Shown here: positions 52,989 through 62,855 of the stretch, piece by piece
How positions within the stretch are numbered: the stretch's first letter is position 1
Layout of the letters: each line of letters begins with the position of its first letter
Source of the DNA: Syntrophothermus lipocalidus DSM 12680
GTDB taxonomy: Bacteria > Bacillota > Syntrophomonadia > Syntrophomonadales > Syntrophothermaceae
NCBI RefSeq assembly: GCF_000092405.1
Contig: NC_014220.1
Span: 434,001-498,000, forward strand
Direction of reading: 5' to 3'
Length of the DNA stretch: 64,000 nt
The notes under the pieces: generated by a model
Told to the model about the DNA's origin: nothing
What the model saw: the letters and a program-made list of their open reading frames with translations, nothing else
Database searches by the model: none
Program-made: the position numbers and the translations under genes

Positions 52989-54809
52989 ATGTCGTATAAT
53001 TACGCGTACAAGACAAGAGAGCACAAATTCATATTGAAAGAATGGCTCCCGCTTAGCCAGATATTCGCTTATGACAGGTTTAAAGACTACTACACTGTGG
53101 ATGACGTAGACCCGATATTGGACCAGATATACAAGATTGCGAAAGAAGTAGTCGCTCCAGCTGCTAACGATGGGGTCAACAATCCTGTCTATTTAAAAGA
53201 CGGAGAGGTGTTTGTCCCTGAGTCTTTCAAGGGGCTATTCAAGTACGTTCAGGAAAACGGGTGGGGTACAAGCAACCTCGATCAACACGGAGAGGGTGCA
53301 CTCCCGCTAACGCTTCTGAACGTTGTAAACGAGCTACTGATAGCCGCTAACCCTTCGTTGATGAGCTACGTTGTTTTAACAACCGGAGCAGCGGGACTTA
53401 TCGAATCCTTCGGCGATGAACGCTTGAAGAACATGTTTCTCCCTAAAATGTTCGACGGGTCATGGTCAGGCACCATGTGTTTAACTGAGCCTAGTGCCGG
53501 TTCTGATGTGGGCGATATACTTTCAAAGGCTTATCCCACAGATAATCCGCGTATTTACAAGATTAGGGGCAACAAAATATTCATCACCGGTGGTGACGGA
53601 AATCACGTAGAAAACGTTGTCCATCTTTTTTTGGCCCGCATCGATGGGGCTGCGTCCGGCACTAAGGGTTTGTCCCTATTCGTAGTTCCTAAATACTGGG
53701 TCAACGAGGATGGCAGTCTGGAGCCGAATGACGTCAAGGCTGTCGGAGTTGAGCACAAAATGGGTCTAGAGGGGTCTTCTACAGTAGCACTTGCGTTTGG
53801 CGAGAATGACGGCTGCCGTGGCTGGCTGTTAGGGTCGTATAACGCGGAGACGGGTGAGGGACAGGGTATAGCTCAAATGTTTCAAATGATGAACGAAGAG
53901 CGGCTTACTACCGGAATTTTTGCCCTAGCCTTGGCGGCAAACGCGTATTGGAACGCGGCGGAATACTGCAAAGAACGTATTCAAGGACGCAACCAGCAAG
54001 GAGAAAGAACTGCCATCATCAATCACGAAGACGTAAGGCGGATGCTACTTTTGAACAAGGCTACGTCTGAAGCATGCCGCGCTATTATTATGAAAACCTC
54101 CTACTACATGGATGTAGCTAAACATGATATGGACAACGGTCGCAGAAAGGCTGCAGCGGCAATGGTTGACTGCCTTATTCCTTTGGCCAAGGCGTACCCG
54201 TCAGACGAAGCTTGGACTCTTATTGCCGAGTCTATTCAAGCACACGGGGGATACGGATATTGCGAAGAGTACCCAGTGGCGCAGGCAGCTCGCGATTGTA
54301 AAGTCCTTTCTATTTGGGAAGGAACTAACTTTATTCAGGGAATGGATCTCGTAGGGCGGAAGTGGAACCTCGGAAAAGGTTCTGTTTTCAATGCATTTCT
54401 AAAGAGTATAGAAGATTTCATCGAGGCCAACAAAACCGAGGAGACATTGAAAAAGGAGCTAGCTAATCTGGCAAGGGCATTGGATTCCTACAAAGACCTC
54501 ATGAACGTGATGAGAGGCTATCTCAGCACAGGAAAGCCTGGTATGATGCCCACGTTTGCCCGGCGGATTCTAACTGCGACAGCCCAGCTCTATGGCGGGA
54601 TGTGTCTCTTGGAGCAGGCCTTAATAGCGCAGCGAAGGATAGGAGAAATAGGGACCGATCACTACGATTACCAGTTCTACAACGCCAAGATTCTGTCAGC
54701 GAGGTACTATTTAAGGAATGTGGTTCCGAATGTATGGAGCCTGACGGAGATATTACGCGATGGCGATACTTCTGTTCTGGACTCGAGTCCTGAGAGTTTT
54801 GACTATTAA
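52989..54809 (+). CDS. Acyl-CoA dehydrogenase, long DmdC-like form (paralogue)
   Basis: A 606-residue flavoenzyme, clearly a paralogue of the protein at 21568 (both have KFILKEWL near the N-terminus, QMFxMMNEERLxxG in the middle and a matching C-terminal extension). Signature segments are MCLTEPSAGSDVGDILSKA, HGGYGYCEEYPVAQAARDC and the catalytic-Glu segment IWEGTNFIQGMDLVG. I place the start at ATG 52989 by alignment with the paralogue; ATG 52938 would add 17 residues. It leads the sigma-54-controlled set with a hydroxyacyl-CoA dehydrogenase behind it. Confidence 0.9.
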   Translation: MSYNYAYKTREHKFILKEWLPLSQIFAYDRFKDYYTVDDVDPILDQIYKIAKEVVAPAANDGVNNPVYLKDGEVFVPESFKGLFKYVQENGWGTSNLDQHGEGALPLTLLNVVNELLIAANPSLMSYVVLTTGAAGLIESFGDERLKNMFLPKMFDGSWSGTMCLTEPSAGSDVGDILSKAYPTDNPRIYKIRGNKIFITGGDGNHVENVVHLFLARIDGAASGTKGLSLFVVPKYWVNEDGSLEPNDVKAVGVEHKMGLEGSSTVALAFGENDGCRGWLLGSYNAETGEGQGIAQMFQMMNEERLTTGIFALALAANAYWNAAEYCKERIQGRNQQGERTAIINHEDVRRMLLLNKATSEACRAIIMKTSYYMDVAKHDMDNGRRKAAAAMVDCLIPLAKAYPSDEAWTLIAESIQAHGGYGYCEEYPVAQAARDCKVLSIWEGTNFIQGMDLVGRKWNLGKGSVFNAFLKSIEDFIEANKTEETLKKELANLARALDSYKDLMNVMRGYLSTGKPGMMPTFARRILTATAQLYGGMCLLEQALIAQRRIGEIGTDHYDYQFYNAKILSARYYLRNVVPNVWSLTEILRDGDTSVLDSSPESFDY

Positions 54810-54869
54810 CATCAGATAGTACTAAGTTGGTAAAGGAAATAATTAGCTAAAATAAAGGAGGAAGAAGTA

Positions 54870-55718
54870 ATGGCAATCGAAACAGTTGCGGTAATCGGAG
54901 CTGGAACCATGGGGGCTGGAATAGCCCAAGTGGCTCTAACGGGCGGCTACAATGTTATTTTGACCGATGTATCGAAGGACTACGTGGACAAGGGAACAGA
55001 ACTCATTGCAAAGAACTTGAAACGGATGGAAGAAAAAGGACAGATTAAGGAATCAGCTGCCACGGTGATGGCAAGGCTGAAACCGTCCTTAGGCCTTGAA
55101 GACTTGGCACAGGCTGACATCGTCTTTGAAGCGATAATTGAAAACATGGACATCAAGAAGCAGCTTTTCCGTGATCTGGACGGAATTTGTCAGTCAAATA
55201 CTATCTTCTGCACCAATACTTCTGGGCTCAGCATCACCGAAATGGCATCGGCGACCCGTCGGCCATCCCAGGTTATCGGGACTCACTTTTTTAACCCGGT
55301 TCCAGTGATGCGCCTGGTGGAACTTATCAAGGGGTTTGAAACCTCGGATGAAACGTATAACATCGCGAAAGAGGTCTGCGAGAAATTTGGTAAAACGTGT
55401 ATCACCGTTCAGGAAGCACCGTTATTTGCGGTTAACCGAATCCTGGTGCCGATGATCGCCGAGGCTGTCAGAGTGCTTGAGGAAGGAATCGCGACCGCGG
55501 AGGATATCGATCAAGGCATGAAGCTGGGTGCCAATCATCCCATCGGCCCGCTGGCATTGGCTGATATGATAGGGCTGGACGTGTTACTGATGGTTATGAA
55601 CACCCTTTACAATGAAACCCAGGATTCAAAATATCGGGTACCTGGACTGTTGAAAAAACTGGTACGCGCTGGCCATTATGGCAGAAAGACCGGACGCGGA
55701 TTCTTCCAGTATAAGTAG
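54870..55718 (+). CDS. 3-hydroxyacyl-CoA (3-hydroxybutyryl-CoA) dehydrogenase
   Basis: A 282-residue NAD-dependent dehydrogenase of standard Hbd length. GAGTMGAGIAQVALTGGYNV is the NAD-binding motif, NTSGLSITEMASATRRPSQV holds the catalytic region, and GTHFFNPVPVMRLVELIKGF carries the catalytic His with its partner Glu. The C-terminal domain has GLGANHPIGPLALADMIGLD-like sequence (LGANHPIGPLALADMIGLDV). It oxidises 3-hydroxyacyl-CoA to 3-oxoacyl-CoA. ATG after AAAGGAGGAAGAAG. Confidence 0.94.
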   Translation: MAIETVAVIGAGTMGAGIAQVALTGGYNVILTDVSKDYVDKGTELIAKNLKRMEEKGQIKESAATVMARLKPSLGLEDLAQADIVFEAIIENMDIKKQLFRDLDGICQSNTIFCTNTSGLSITEMASATRRPSQVIGTHFFNPVPVMRLVELIKGFETSDETYNIAKEVCEKFGKTCITVQEAPLFAVNRILVPMIAEAVRVLEEGIATAEDIDQGMKLGANHPIGPLALADMIGLDVLLMVMNTLYNETQDSKYRVPGLLKKLVRAGHYGRKTGRGFFQYK

Positions 55719-55746
55719 ATCCTATTGAGACATTATCGATAGAGAC

Positions 55747-55791
55747 AGCTGGGGAGGGAGACATCTCTCCTCAGCTTTTAAGAATTTTTTT
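55747..55791 (+). terminator. Rho-independent terminator
   Basis: AGCTGGGGAGGGAGA and TCTCTCCTCAGCT form an imperfect stem, followed by TTTTAAGAATTTTTTT. It would end part of the transcripts after the hydroxyacyl-CoA dehydrogenase. Confidence 0.75.
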
Positions 55792-55896
55792 GGGCAGGCA
55801 GCTGAAAAATCATCCATGAGGGTCAAGTAGCCAGGTGGCTAGGCAGTATTGCTGCGCTGTGGCGGCGCGAACCGTCTAAAGGATCAGGAGGTCAAA

Positions 55897-56874
55897 ATGA
55901 TTGAAGAACTCCAAAAGGGACTATATAGGGTAGAAATCCCGCTTCCGGGTAACCCTCTAAAATCTGTGAATGGGTATTTTATTCGCGGTACGGATAGAAA
56001 CCTTTTAATCGACACCGGGTTTAACCATAACGCTTGTCAGGTAGCAGTGCAACGCGCGATGGAGGAGCTTGGCTTTTCTATGGACGATACTGACATATTT
56101 GTCACGCATGTGCACGCTGACCATAGTGGTTTAACAGGGTTTCTAGTAAGGCCCGAAACCGTGGTCTACACGGGGGAATACACTGCTTGGCTGTACCAAA
56201 CCAGGGACTTTACCACTTACTTCGACAATATAACGCAACAGAGTGGATTACTGGAATGGGTGACGGATGACACTTTGGATAACCTAGGCTATACCTACAT
56301 GAGCCAGCCATTTAACAACGTGTGTGTAGTTCACGACGGCACTCACATCAAGGTAGGGGAGTATGACTTGCGTTGTGTGGTGACGTCTGGGCATGCTCCT
56401 GACCATGTTTGCCTGTACGGGGAGGGAAAGGGATTACTCTTCAGCGGGGACCATATTCTCGGTACCATTACTCCCAACAACACGATATGGGAAGCGCCTT
56501 GGACAACGCAGAGAGACTACCTTGGCGAGTACCTTGAAAGCCTGGAGAAGGTTGATGCCCTGGACGTCAAACTGGTTTTCCCAGGACACGGCGCAGCGTT
56601 AACCGACTGTCATAAAAGGATTCAAGAATTGATGCTCCATCATCGGGTTCGCTTGAAGGAAATATTGGGAATACTTGCAGATCGCTTCATGACTGCAACG
56701 GAGGTAGCCAGCAAGATGACGTGGGATATGGAATACGAGACATGGGAAGAAGTTCCTATCACGCAAAAGGTATTTGCAGTCGGTGAAGCCTTGTCTCATC
56801 TGACCCACTTGGTCTTCAGGGGCGTCATAAGCAAGTGCCTGCAAGATGGAGTTATATATTACGGCAAGCTATAG
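55897..56874 (+). CDS. MBL-fold metallo-hydrolase
   Basis: A 325-residue metallo-beta-lactamase-fold protein. The metal motif THVHADHSGLTGFL is near residue 69, with later ligands in TSGHAPDHVCLY, FSGDHILG and FPGHGA. A helical C-terminal domain of about 90 residues (KRIQELMLHHRVRLKEILGI) resembles LACTB2-like hydrolases. It may be a thioesterase or nuclease; its place among beta-oxidation genes makes a CoA-thioester hydrolase plausible. ATG 55897 with AGGAGG before it is preferred to 55849. Confidence 0.85.
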   Translation: MIEELQKGLYRVEIPLPGNPLKSVNGYFIRGTDRNLLIDTGFNHNACQVAVQRAMEELGFSMDDTDIFVTHVHADHSGLTGFLVRPETVVYTGEYTAWLYQTRDFTTYFDNITQQSGLLEWVTDDTLDNLGYTYMSQPFNNVCVVHDGTHIKVGEYDLRCVVTSGHAPDHVCLYGEGKGLLFSGDHILGTITPNNTIWEAPWTTQRDYLGEYLESLEKVDALDVKLVFPGHGAALTDCHKRIQELMLHHRVRLKEILGILADRFMTATEVASKMTWDMEYETWEEVPITQKVFAVGEALSHLTHLVFRGVISKCLQDGVIYYGKL

Positions 56875-57014
56875 TGAGCGAATCGACATACAAAGCAGTG
56901 ATTTCCGTAAATTCGGCCAAAGGATATAAGGGATACAGTCTTGTTCGAAACCGAAATACTCAGTTATTCGTAGGAATCCGGGTTAGAGTATGATTTTGAA
57001 AGGGTGGTATGACG

Positions 57015-57764
57015 ATGACGGTGGAAGGCAGAGTAGCGTTGGTTACCGGAGGAGGAAGTGGCATCGGACAAGCAATTGCCATGAGTTTGGCCAAAAACGG
57101 CGCGAAAGTGGCGGTTGTGGATATTAGCAAAAAAAGCGCCGATAGCGTTGCTGATACAATTAGGCAGCTAGGAAGAGAGGCGATTTCCTTAGAATGTGAT
57201 GTGGCATCAAAGGAGAATTGCCAGAACGTAGTTCAGGCTACGGTGGAAAAGTGGGGTAAATTAGATATTTTGGTTAATTGTGCTGGAATTCTATTTGACG
57301 CTCCGCTTAAGAAGTTATCTGAAGAGGATTGGGACAGGGTTCACCGGGTGAATCTCAAAGGGACCTTATTTTGCATTCAGGCAGCCTTAGGCCCCATGTC
57401 TCAACAGAGATATGGAAGAATTGTCAACATCGGCTCGGCTGCTTATCTCGGAAATGCCTATCAGGCTGCTTACTCTACCGCAAAGGCTGGGGTGGCGAGC
57501 TTGACCAAGGTAGCTGCTTTGGAGTTGGCTAGAAACGGCATCACCGTAAATTGCGTCGCACCTGGCTTGGTGGAAACGCCTATGACCCAGGGCATGCCCA
57601 AGGAGGCAAAAGAAAAACTGGCAAAATCTATCCCGGGCGGCCGTTTGGGATTGCCCGAAGACATAGCTCACATCGTGCTGGCACTAGCGGCGGACGAAGC
57701 CGGCTATACTACTGGGCAGATAATCATCGTTGATGGCGGTTTAACCACCGCGTTGAGGGCTTAG
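57015..57764 (+). CDS. SDR oxidoreductase, FabG-like
   Basis: A 249-residue short-chain dehydrogenase with all catalytic parts. VALVTGGGSGIGQAIAMSLA binds the cofactor, VNCAGILFDAPLKKL includes the NAG motif, and the YxxxK pair is in AAYSTAKAGVASLTKVAALE. It probably oxidises or reduces a 3-hydroxy/3-oxoacyl-CoA. Contrast with the SDR at 33838, which has lost the same residues. ATG 57009 or 57015; GGGTGG suits 57015. Confidence 0.88.
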   Translation: MTVEGRVALVTGGGSGIGQAIAMSLAKNGAKVAVVDISKKSADSVADTIRQLGREAISLECDVASKENCQNVVQATVEKWGKLDILVNCAGILFDAPLKKLSEEDWDRVHRVNLKGTLFCIQAALGPMSQQRYGRIVNIGSAAYLGNAYQAAYSTAKAGVASLTKVAALELARNGITVNCVAPGLVETPMTQGMPKEAKEKLAKSIPGGRLGLPEDIAHIVLALAADEAGYTTGQIIIVDGGLTTALRA

Positions 57765-57796
57765 CCTGTACAGGATTTGTCAGGGGGAATGAAGAA

Positions 57797-58576
57797 ATGT
57801 ACGAGACCTTAAAACTGGATGTCGATGGTGCGGTTGCACTGGTCACGTTAAATAATCCTTCACAGATGAACGCCTTGAGTCATCAGATGCTGGCAGAGTT
57901 AAGTAAGTTGTTGGACGAACTCGAGAACGATAACAGTATCGGAGTGACTGTGTTCTGGGGAGGAGAAAGACTATTTGGGGCGGGGGCCAATATCAAGGAG
58001 GTCAGCCAAATTGAAAAATCGTATGATGCATTTGTCTGGTCTCGTGGGATTCAGAAAGTATTCAATCGCATCGAAAATAGTTCTAAGGCTACCATGGCTG
58101 CAATAGGTGGGATTGCCCTGGGCGGGTGTCTGGAACTGGCTTTGGCATGCGATCTCAGGATCGCATCCAGGAGCGCGAAAGTCGGCCTGCCCGAGATTAA
58201 CCTTGGCGTATTGCCCGGAGCAGGTGGGACTCAGAGGTTGCCGAGGTTAATCGGAGCATCAAAAGCCAAAGAAATGTTGTTGATAGGGGAGCCCGTCCCG
58301 GCCGAAGAGGCGTACCGGTTAGGGCTTGTAAACCGCGTAGTTGAGGATGGCAGCCTCTTAGAGGAATCGATGAAAATGGCGAAGCAGATTGCGGCAAAAG
58401 CGCCCTTGGCACGGGCTATGATAAAGAGCGCCGTAAACGTGGGCATAGGTTTAGATATAGAGAAGGGGCTCGAACACGAAGCCAAATGTTTCGCAATCTT
58501 GTTTAACACGGATGACCTCCGCGAAGGGACTAAAGCCTTCCTTGAAAAAAGGGCTGCAGACTTTCGCGGCAGGTAA
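57797..58576 (+). CDS. Enoyl-CoA hydratase
   Basis: A 259-residue crotonase. GAGANIKEVSQIE and GIALGGCLELALACDLRIAS form the oxyanion hole with the first catalytic Glu, and GLPEINLGVLPGAGGTQRLP carries the second. Both glutamates are kept, so hydration of trans-2-enoyl-CoA is the expected reaction. ATG after CAGGGGGAATG. It stands 32 nt after the SDR gene and belongs to the same block. Confidence 0.9.
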   Translation: MYETLKLDVDGAVALVTLNNPSQMNALSHQMLAELSKLLDELENDNSIGVTVFWGGERLFGAGANIKEVSQIEKSYDAFVWSRGIQKVFNRIENSSKATMAAIGGIALGGCLELALACDLRIASRSAKVGLPEINLGVLPGAGGTQRLPRLIGASKAKEMLLIGEPVPAEEAYRLGLVNRVVEDGSLLEESMKMAKQIAAKAPLARAMIKSAVNVGIGLDIEKGLEHEAKCFAILFNTDDLREGTKAFLEKRAADFRGR

Positions 58577-58702
58577 GCCTGGATGAGCGGGACGATTCTT
58601 GGCTTTGTGTAATGTGTAAGAAGTAACGTCTGCGACTTATTGGCTTGCTACGCCCCTGTCTCTGCATCCTGATGTGGGTGATAATAAAAAGGAGGTTACA
58701 TC

Positions 58703-59482
58703 ATGGAACTCAAAACAATGTTGTACGAAAAAGAGTCCGGTATCGGAATTATCACTTTTAACCGTCCCAAGGTGCTGAATGCAATCAGCCCAGATACTCT
58801 GGATGAGCTTATATACTTGATGTCTGAGATTGAATCAGATGATGAAGTCAAATGTGTCATCATAACCGGCGGATCAAGAGCGTTCGCGGCTGGAGCTGAC
58901 ATAGCCTACATGGCAAAGGTTGACCCTGTAGAATGCGAAAGGGTTATGGCGAAGTTTCACCAAGCCTTTGATAGTGTTGCTAATCTAAGTAAGCCAGTTA
59001 TCGCTGCGATAGCCGGGTTAGCCTTCGGTGGGGGCTGTGAGCTGGCTTTAGCATGCGACATCCGCATAGCGGCTGAAGGAACAAAACTGGGATTTCCGGA
59101 GGTTAACTTGGGGATTTTTCCTGCAGCCGGAGGAACTCAGAGGCTTACGAGGCTGGTAGGGATAGGATGGGCTAAGGACATGATAATGACTGGAGATCCT
59201 ATCGATGCGGAGACCGCCTTTAAAATAGGCTTAGTAACCAGGGTAGTGAAGCCGGAAGACCTGATGGACGAGGCCAAAAAATTGGCCATGAAGCTAGCCG
59301 CCAAGGCTCCGATTACTACCAGGGTGGCGAAACAATGTTTAAATAATTCTATCAGTACCGATATTGCTTCCGGACTTGCATTTGAGCAAAAAGCAGTCGC
59401 ATTTCTTTTCAGCACCGAAGATGCCAAGGAAGGGCTAAATGCTTTTATCGAAAAAAGGAAGGCGAATTTTAAGGGCCGTTAA
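58703..59482 (+). CDS. Enoyl-CoA hydratase (second copy)
   Basis: A 259-residue crotonase with GLAFGGGCELALACDIRIAA (first Glu) and GFPEVNLGIFPAAGGTQRLT (second Glu), so a true hydratase. It clearly resembles the previous gene product but differs throughout, so the pair is an old duplication, perhaps with different chain-length preference. ATG after AAAAAGGAGG. A 126-nt spacer precedes it, in which I see no promoter. Confidence 0.9.
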   Translation: MELKTMLYEKESGIGIITFNRPKVLNAISPDTLDELIYLMSEIESDDEVKCVIITGGSRAFAAGADIAYMAKVDPVECERVMAKFHQAFDSVANLSKPVIAAIAGLAFGGGCELALACDIRIAAEGTKLGFPEVNLGIFPAAGGTQRLTRLVGIGWAKDMIMTGDPIDAETAFKIGLVTRVVKPEDLMDEAKKLAMKLAAKAPITTRVAKQCLNNSISTDIASGLAFEQKAVAFLFSTEDAKEGLNAFIEKRKANFKGR

Positions 59483-59535
59483 AAGGGGCGAGCGGCAATA
59501 GACGTGTGGTTTCTGGGATTAAGGAGGAGCGGATT

Positions 59536-60069
59536 TTGCTGTATTTGTTTGATGGAAAACAGCCTGAAGTAGGGAAAGACAGCTATGTCAGCGAAACTGC
59601 CTTAGTAATTGGAGACGTGAAGATAGGAGATAACTGTTATATCGGTCATGGCGCGATTCTCCGCGGCGACTACGGTAGGATTGAAATAGGAACGGGAACG
59701 GCAGTCGAAGAAGGGGTTATTGTTCACGTCCCTCCTCAGCAGGTGGGCAAAATCGGGAACAAAGTCACGCTTGGGCATGGGGCTATTATCCATGCCCAAG
59801 AAATCGGTGACTTTGCGGTTGTCGGCATGGGAGCAGTTGTTAGCATTGGCGCCAAAATAGGTGCCGGAGCCATAGTGGCAGAAGGAGCTGTCGTTAAGAT
59901 GAACCAGGTAGTTCCCGAAAAAGTCGTAGTGGCTGGGAATCCAGCCAAAACAGTGCGCAGGATTGAGAAAAAAGACATAGACATGTGGTCCTGGGGAAAA
60001 CAATTGTATATCGATTTGGCGGCGAAGTACCTCAGGATTGGCATGCACCGTTTGCTGCCTGACAAGTAA
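59536..60069 (+). CDS. Gamma-carbonic anhydrase-like left-handed beta-helix protein
   Basis: A 177-residue hexapeptide-repeat protein. The repeat region includes IGDNCYIGHGAILRGDYGRI and IGNKVTLGHGAIIHAQEIGD, with the spaced histidines that bind metal in gamma-carbonic anhydrases. Related members (PaaY, CaiE) are thioesterases in CoA-dependent pathways, so either activity is possible. TTG 59536 with AAGGAGGAG at 6 nt is my start; 59506 would add ten residues. Confidence 0.82.
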   Translation: MLYLFDGKQPEVGKDSYVSETALVIGDVKIGDNCYIGHGAILRGDYGRIEIGTGTAVEEGVIVHVPPQQVGKIGNKVTLGHGAIIHAQEIGDFAVVGMGAVVSIGAKIGAGAIVAEGAVVKMNQVVPEKVVVAGNPAKTVRRIEKKDIDMWSWGKQLYIDLAAKYLRIGMHRLLPDK

Positions 60070-60225
60070 TTATCCGCGCAGGCAGGCCTAAGGGCAGGAT
60101 GGCAACCGACAAGCAGAGCTTTGCCGATTACAACCCGTAGGCCCAGTGCAAGCGTGGTAAATGACAGAGGCAGGGAACAGCAGGACACACAACAGTTATG
60201 CAGTGGAGAAGCGAGGGATGACGAA

Positions 60226-61044
60226 GTGGCTGAGCATTTCAATCTGGTTCAAAATGTGATTGTTAACCGGCTTGATGATAAAACGTTGCTATCCCAGTGT
60301 TCGTACTTAAGCAGTTTTCAAGAGGCATCAGCCTGGATAACAGCGAATGCGGCCGATTTTGTGATAAGGGGTGCTGGCCTCGAGGTATACCGCTCGACGG
60401 ATGAGCAGCCAGGCTATTACGGGTTTCCAGAATTAGCTGGTTTAGAGGCCTACCTCCACAGCGGATCGAACATCAAAAACATTATTGGGCGTGATCAGCA
60501 ACTTGCTCGGGAATTGATATCGGAGTGTGTTAAAGGAATAATTCAGGCCGAGTTTTTCTTATACGAAGAGCGTGGTTATCCGACTCAACAGGATTACTTC
60601 GATCACTGGTGTGCGATTAATGATAAGACCTGTTATACTTTCAGCCATCAAGATGAGGTCGAGGGCGACTGGTCTCAACACGCGACGGGGGTAAAACGCA
60701 AATGTAACCTATTTAATCGTAGCCACGTACTCAATTTCGAGAAAGGTGATAATGGAGGGATTGTCTCCGGGACATTTATAGACACGTATCACGAGATCAA
60801 CATACTACTGCGGCTGGATGAAAGAAATGTAGTGTTGGACGCGAGGGCAGCACATGTCCGCATTCCCGACAAGGTTTGCGTTAGCGGGGCGGCTGGCTTA
60901 CCGAAGTTAGTGGGACACAGCCTGGCAGAAATGAAGAAGAAAGAAATCATTTATCTCGTAGGGCACCGAGATGGGTGCATACATCTGTCAGAGCTGGTCT
61001 ACGATGCGTGTCGACTGATAAGGGCCGCGGGTGCCAACGGGTAG
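60226..61044 (+). CDS. DUF2889-like protein of unknown function
   Basis: About 272 residues from GTG 60226. The C-terminal half (RSHVLNFEKGDNGGIVSGTF, ARAAHVRIPDKVC, LVGHRDGCIHLSELVYDACR) looks like DUF2889. The N-terminal half is alpha-helical and unrecognised. No membrane segment or signal peptide. The start is uncertain (TTG 60121 and GTG 60157 are other options; GAGGGATGA precedes 60226). DUF2889 genes are often found beside CoA-dependent degradation genes, which fits here, but no reaction is known to me. It converges with the regulator at 61077. Confidence 0.6.
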   Translation: MAEHFNLVQNVIVNRLDDKTLLSQCSYLSSFQEASAWITANAADFVIRGAGLEVYRSTDEQPGYYGFPELAGLEAYLHSGSNIKNIIGRDQQLARELISECVKGIIQAEFFLYEERGYPTQQDYFDHWCAINDKTCYTFSHQDEVEGDWSQHATGVKRKCNLFNRSHVLNFEKGDNGGIVSGTFIDTYHEINILLRLDERNVVLDARAAHVRIPDKVCVSGAAGLPKLVGHSLAEMKKKEIIYLVGHRDGCIHLSELVYDACRLIRAAGANG

Positions 61045-61076
61045 CAAACGAACCCACTGGCAATCCGTTCAGTTTT

Positions 61077-62837
61077 TTACAATAGCCCGTGTTTTTTCAT
61101 CAGACGCCACAACGTGGCCTTCGATACTCCCAAAACCTCAGCCGCAACCTTGCGGTTGCCGTGACATTGCTCCAATACCGACACCAATTCCTTTTTCTCT
61201 GCATTGTCTATTCTTGCCTGGAGGTACGTTGCATCTTTATCTATATCAGCGGGTTCATCCTTATACGATTGAAGAAACGATGGCAAATCCTTGACGTCTA
61301 TGAGGGCACCTCCGCAAAAGTTCATGGCTGCTTCCAGAACGTTAATCAGTTCACGAACATTGCCCGGCCAGTTATGGCGCATCAACAAGTCCATGGCCTC
61401 TTCGGTGACGCCTATCACATTGCGGCGGAGTTTAGTATTCATAACGCTGATGATATAGTCTACCAAGTCCGGTAGGTCTTCTTTCCTCTCCCGTAGCGGT
61501 GGAATGTGGAGGGTAACGACGTTGAGCCGGTAATACAGGTCCGCGCGGAAAGAGCCTTCTTTAACTAATGTCGCTAGGTCTTTGTTAGTTGCTGATATGA
61601 CTCTGACATCTACCGGGACGGGACGTTCTCCTCCGACCCGTTCAATTTGCCGGTCCTGAAGCACTCGCAAAAGCTTAGCCTGCATAGACAAGGGCATGTC
61701 CCCGATTTCGTCCAAGAAAATTGTTCCTTGGTTTGCAAGCTCAAATTTCCCCAGCTTCCCACCTTTGCGAGCTCCTGTAAAAGCACCTTCAACATAACCA
61801 AAAAGCTCGGATTCTAGCAAGCTCTCAGGGATAGCAGCGCAGTTGACCATGACCAAAGGATGAGATGAACGGTCACTGTGAAAATGAATCGCCTGGGCAA
61901 ATAATTCTTTTCCCGTTCCACTCTCTCCCATTATTAAAACCGAAGACGGCGACTTAGATATCTTCAGTACTTTTCTCTTCAGGTCTTGCATCATGAAGCT
62001 TTTTCCCACAATGTTATCTACGCTAAAGCGGGCTGCATGTCGACGTTGGAATTCTTCTCTATATGAGTGCAGTTGCATCATAATCGCGTCAATATCAGCG
62101 ATAATCTCTCTGAGTTCCATGCTTGCCACCAAATTAAGGTATTCCCCGCCAAACTTGGTAATATCCTTAATGTCAATGCTAAAGTATCGACCCAATGCTC
62201 CGGCGAATCTCCCGTTGCGGTACACAGGTCGTATAGAACCTATAGCTCGCTTGTTGCCGACCCCTGTAACTACCCCTAACGGTTTGATCTCGCGCGTCTT
62301 CAACACCTGATCAAGGTTTTCATCCAGGGGAAAATCCTTGTGGTTGAGTCCCACTATCTGGTCCACACTGAGGTTGAAATACTTAGCCAAGGTATTATTC
62401 ACATAACGAATCACACCGTGCTCGTCCACATACGCATACCCTTCGTAAGGACTATCAAGTAAACCCTGCAATATCTCATAATGATCAATATAGAAACTCA
62501 AGCGCGCCTTCAAGACATCGATGTTCTCCAAGAGTACGACAGTCGTCTGTTGATCAATATCCGGGTAGCTGGTAAGCAGGTACTCGACCCCGTCTATATG
62601 AACCTTGACCTGCGCATTCGCCCCAAGAATATCATCTGTCGGTAGGTCAGGCACAACATCACTTATATTCCTGCCGACGGGGAGACAAGGAACATCGACA
62701 GAGCTGTTGCTCCACTCTATGATTCCATTTCTATTTATGACAGCTGCAGGAGTCAGATTGTCTACACTCAATCCCTGAGGGAGACTTGGACGCTCGGCTT
62801 TCAAAGATAACGCCACCTTTCGTAGCCCAAGTATCAA
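61077..62837 (-). CDS. PAS-domain sigma-54-dependent transcriptional activator
   Basis: A 586-residue NtrC-type activator. Two PAS-like sensor domains occupy about residues 25-110 and 118-225 (YVDEHGVIRYVNNTLAKYFN is in the second). The AAA+ domain (about 285-520) has GESGTGKELFAQAIHFHSDR, the sigma-54 contact motif GAFTGA and GTIFLDEIGDMPLSMQAKLL. A Fis-type helix-turn-helix (NRKVAAEVLGVSKATLWRLM) ends it. There is no receiver domain, so it probably senses a small molecule such as an acyl-CoA. TTG 62837 is the longest start; TTG 62804 after AAAGGTGG is possible. It is the only activator of this class here. Confidence 0.93.
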   Translation of the reverse strand: MILGLRKVALSLKAERPSLPQGLSVDNLTPAAVINRNGIIEWSNSSVDVPCLPVGRNISDVVPDLPTDDILGANAQVKVHIDGVEYLLTSYPDIDQQTTVVLLENIDVLKARLSFYIDHYEILQGLLDSPYEGYAYVDEHGVIRYVNNTLAKYFNLSVDQIVGLNHKDFPLDENLDQVLKTREIKPLGVVTGVGNKRAIGSIRPVYRNGRFAGALGRYFSIDIKDITKFGGEYLNLVASMELREIIADIDAIMMQLHSYREEFQRRHAARFSVDNIVGKSFMMQDLKRKVLKISKSPSSVLIMGESGTGKELFAQAIHFHSDRSSHPLVMVNCAAIPESLLESELFGYVEGAFTGARKGGKLGKFELANQGTIFLDEIGDMPLSMQAKLLRVLQDRQIERVGGERPVPVDVRVISATNKDLATLVKEGSFRADLYYRLNVVTLHIPPLRERKEDLPDLVDYIISVMNTKLRRNVIGVTEEAMDLLMRHNWPGNVRELINVLEAAMNFCGGALIDVKDLPSFLQSYKDEPADIDKDATYLQARIDNAEKKELVSVLEQCHGNRKVAAEVLGVSKATLWRLMKKHGLL

Positions 62838-62855
62838 TAAAATTATAACACACTG

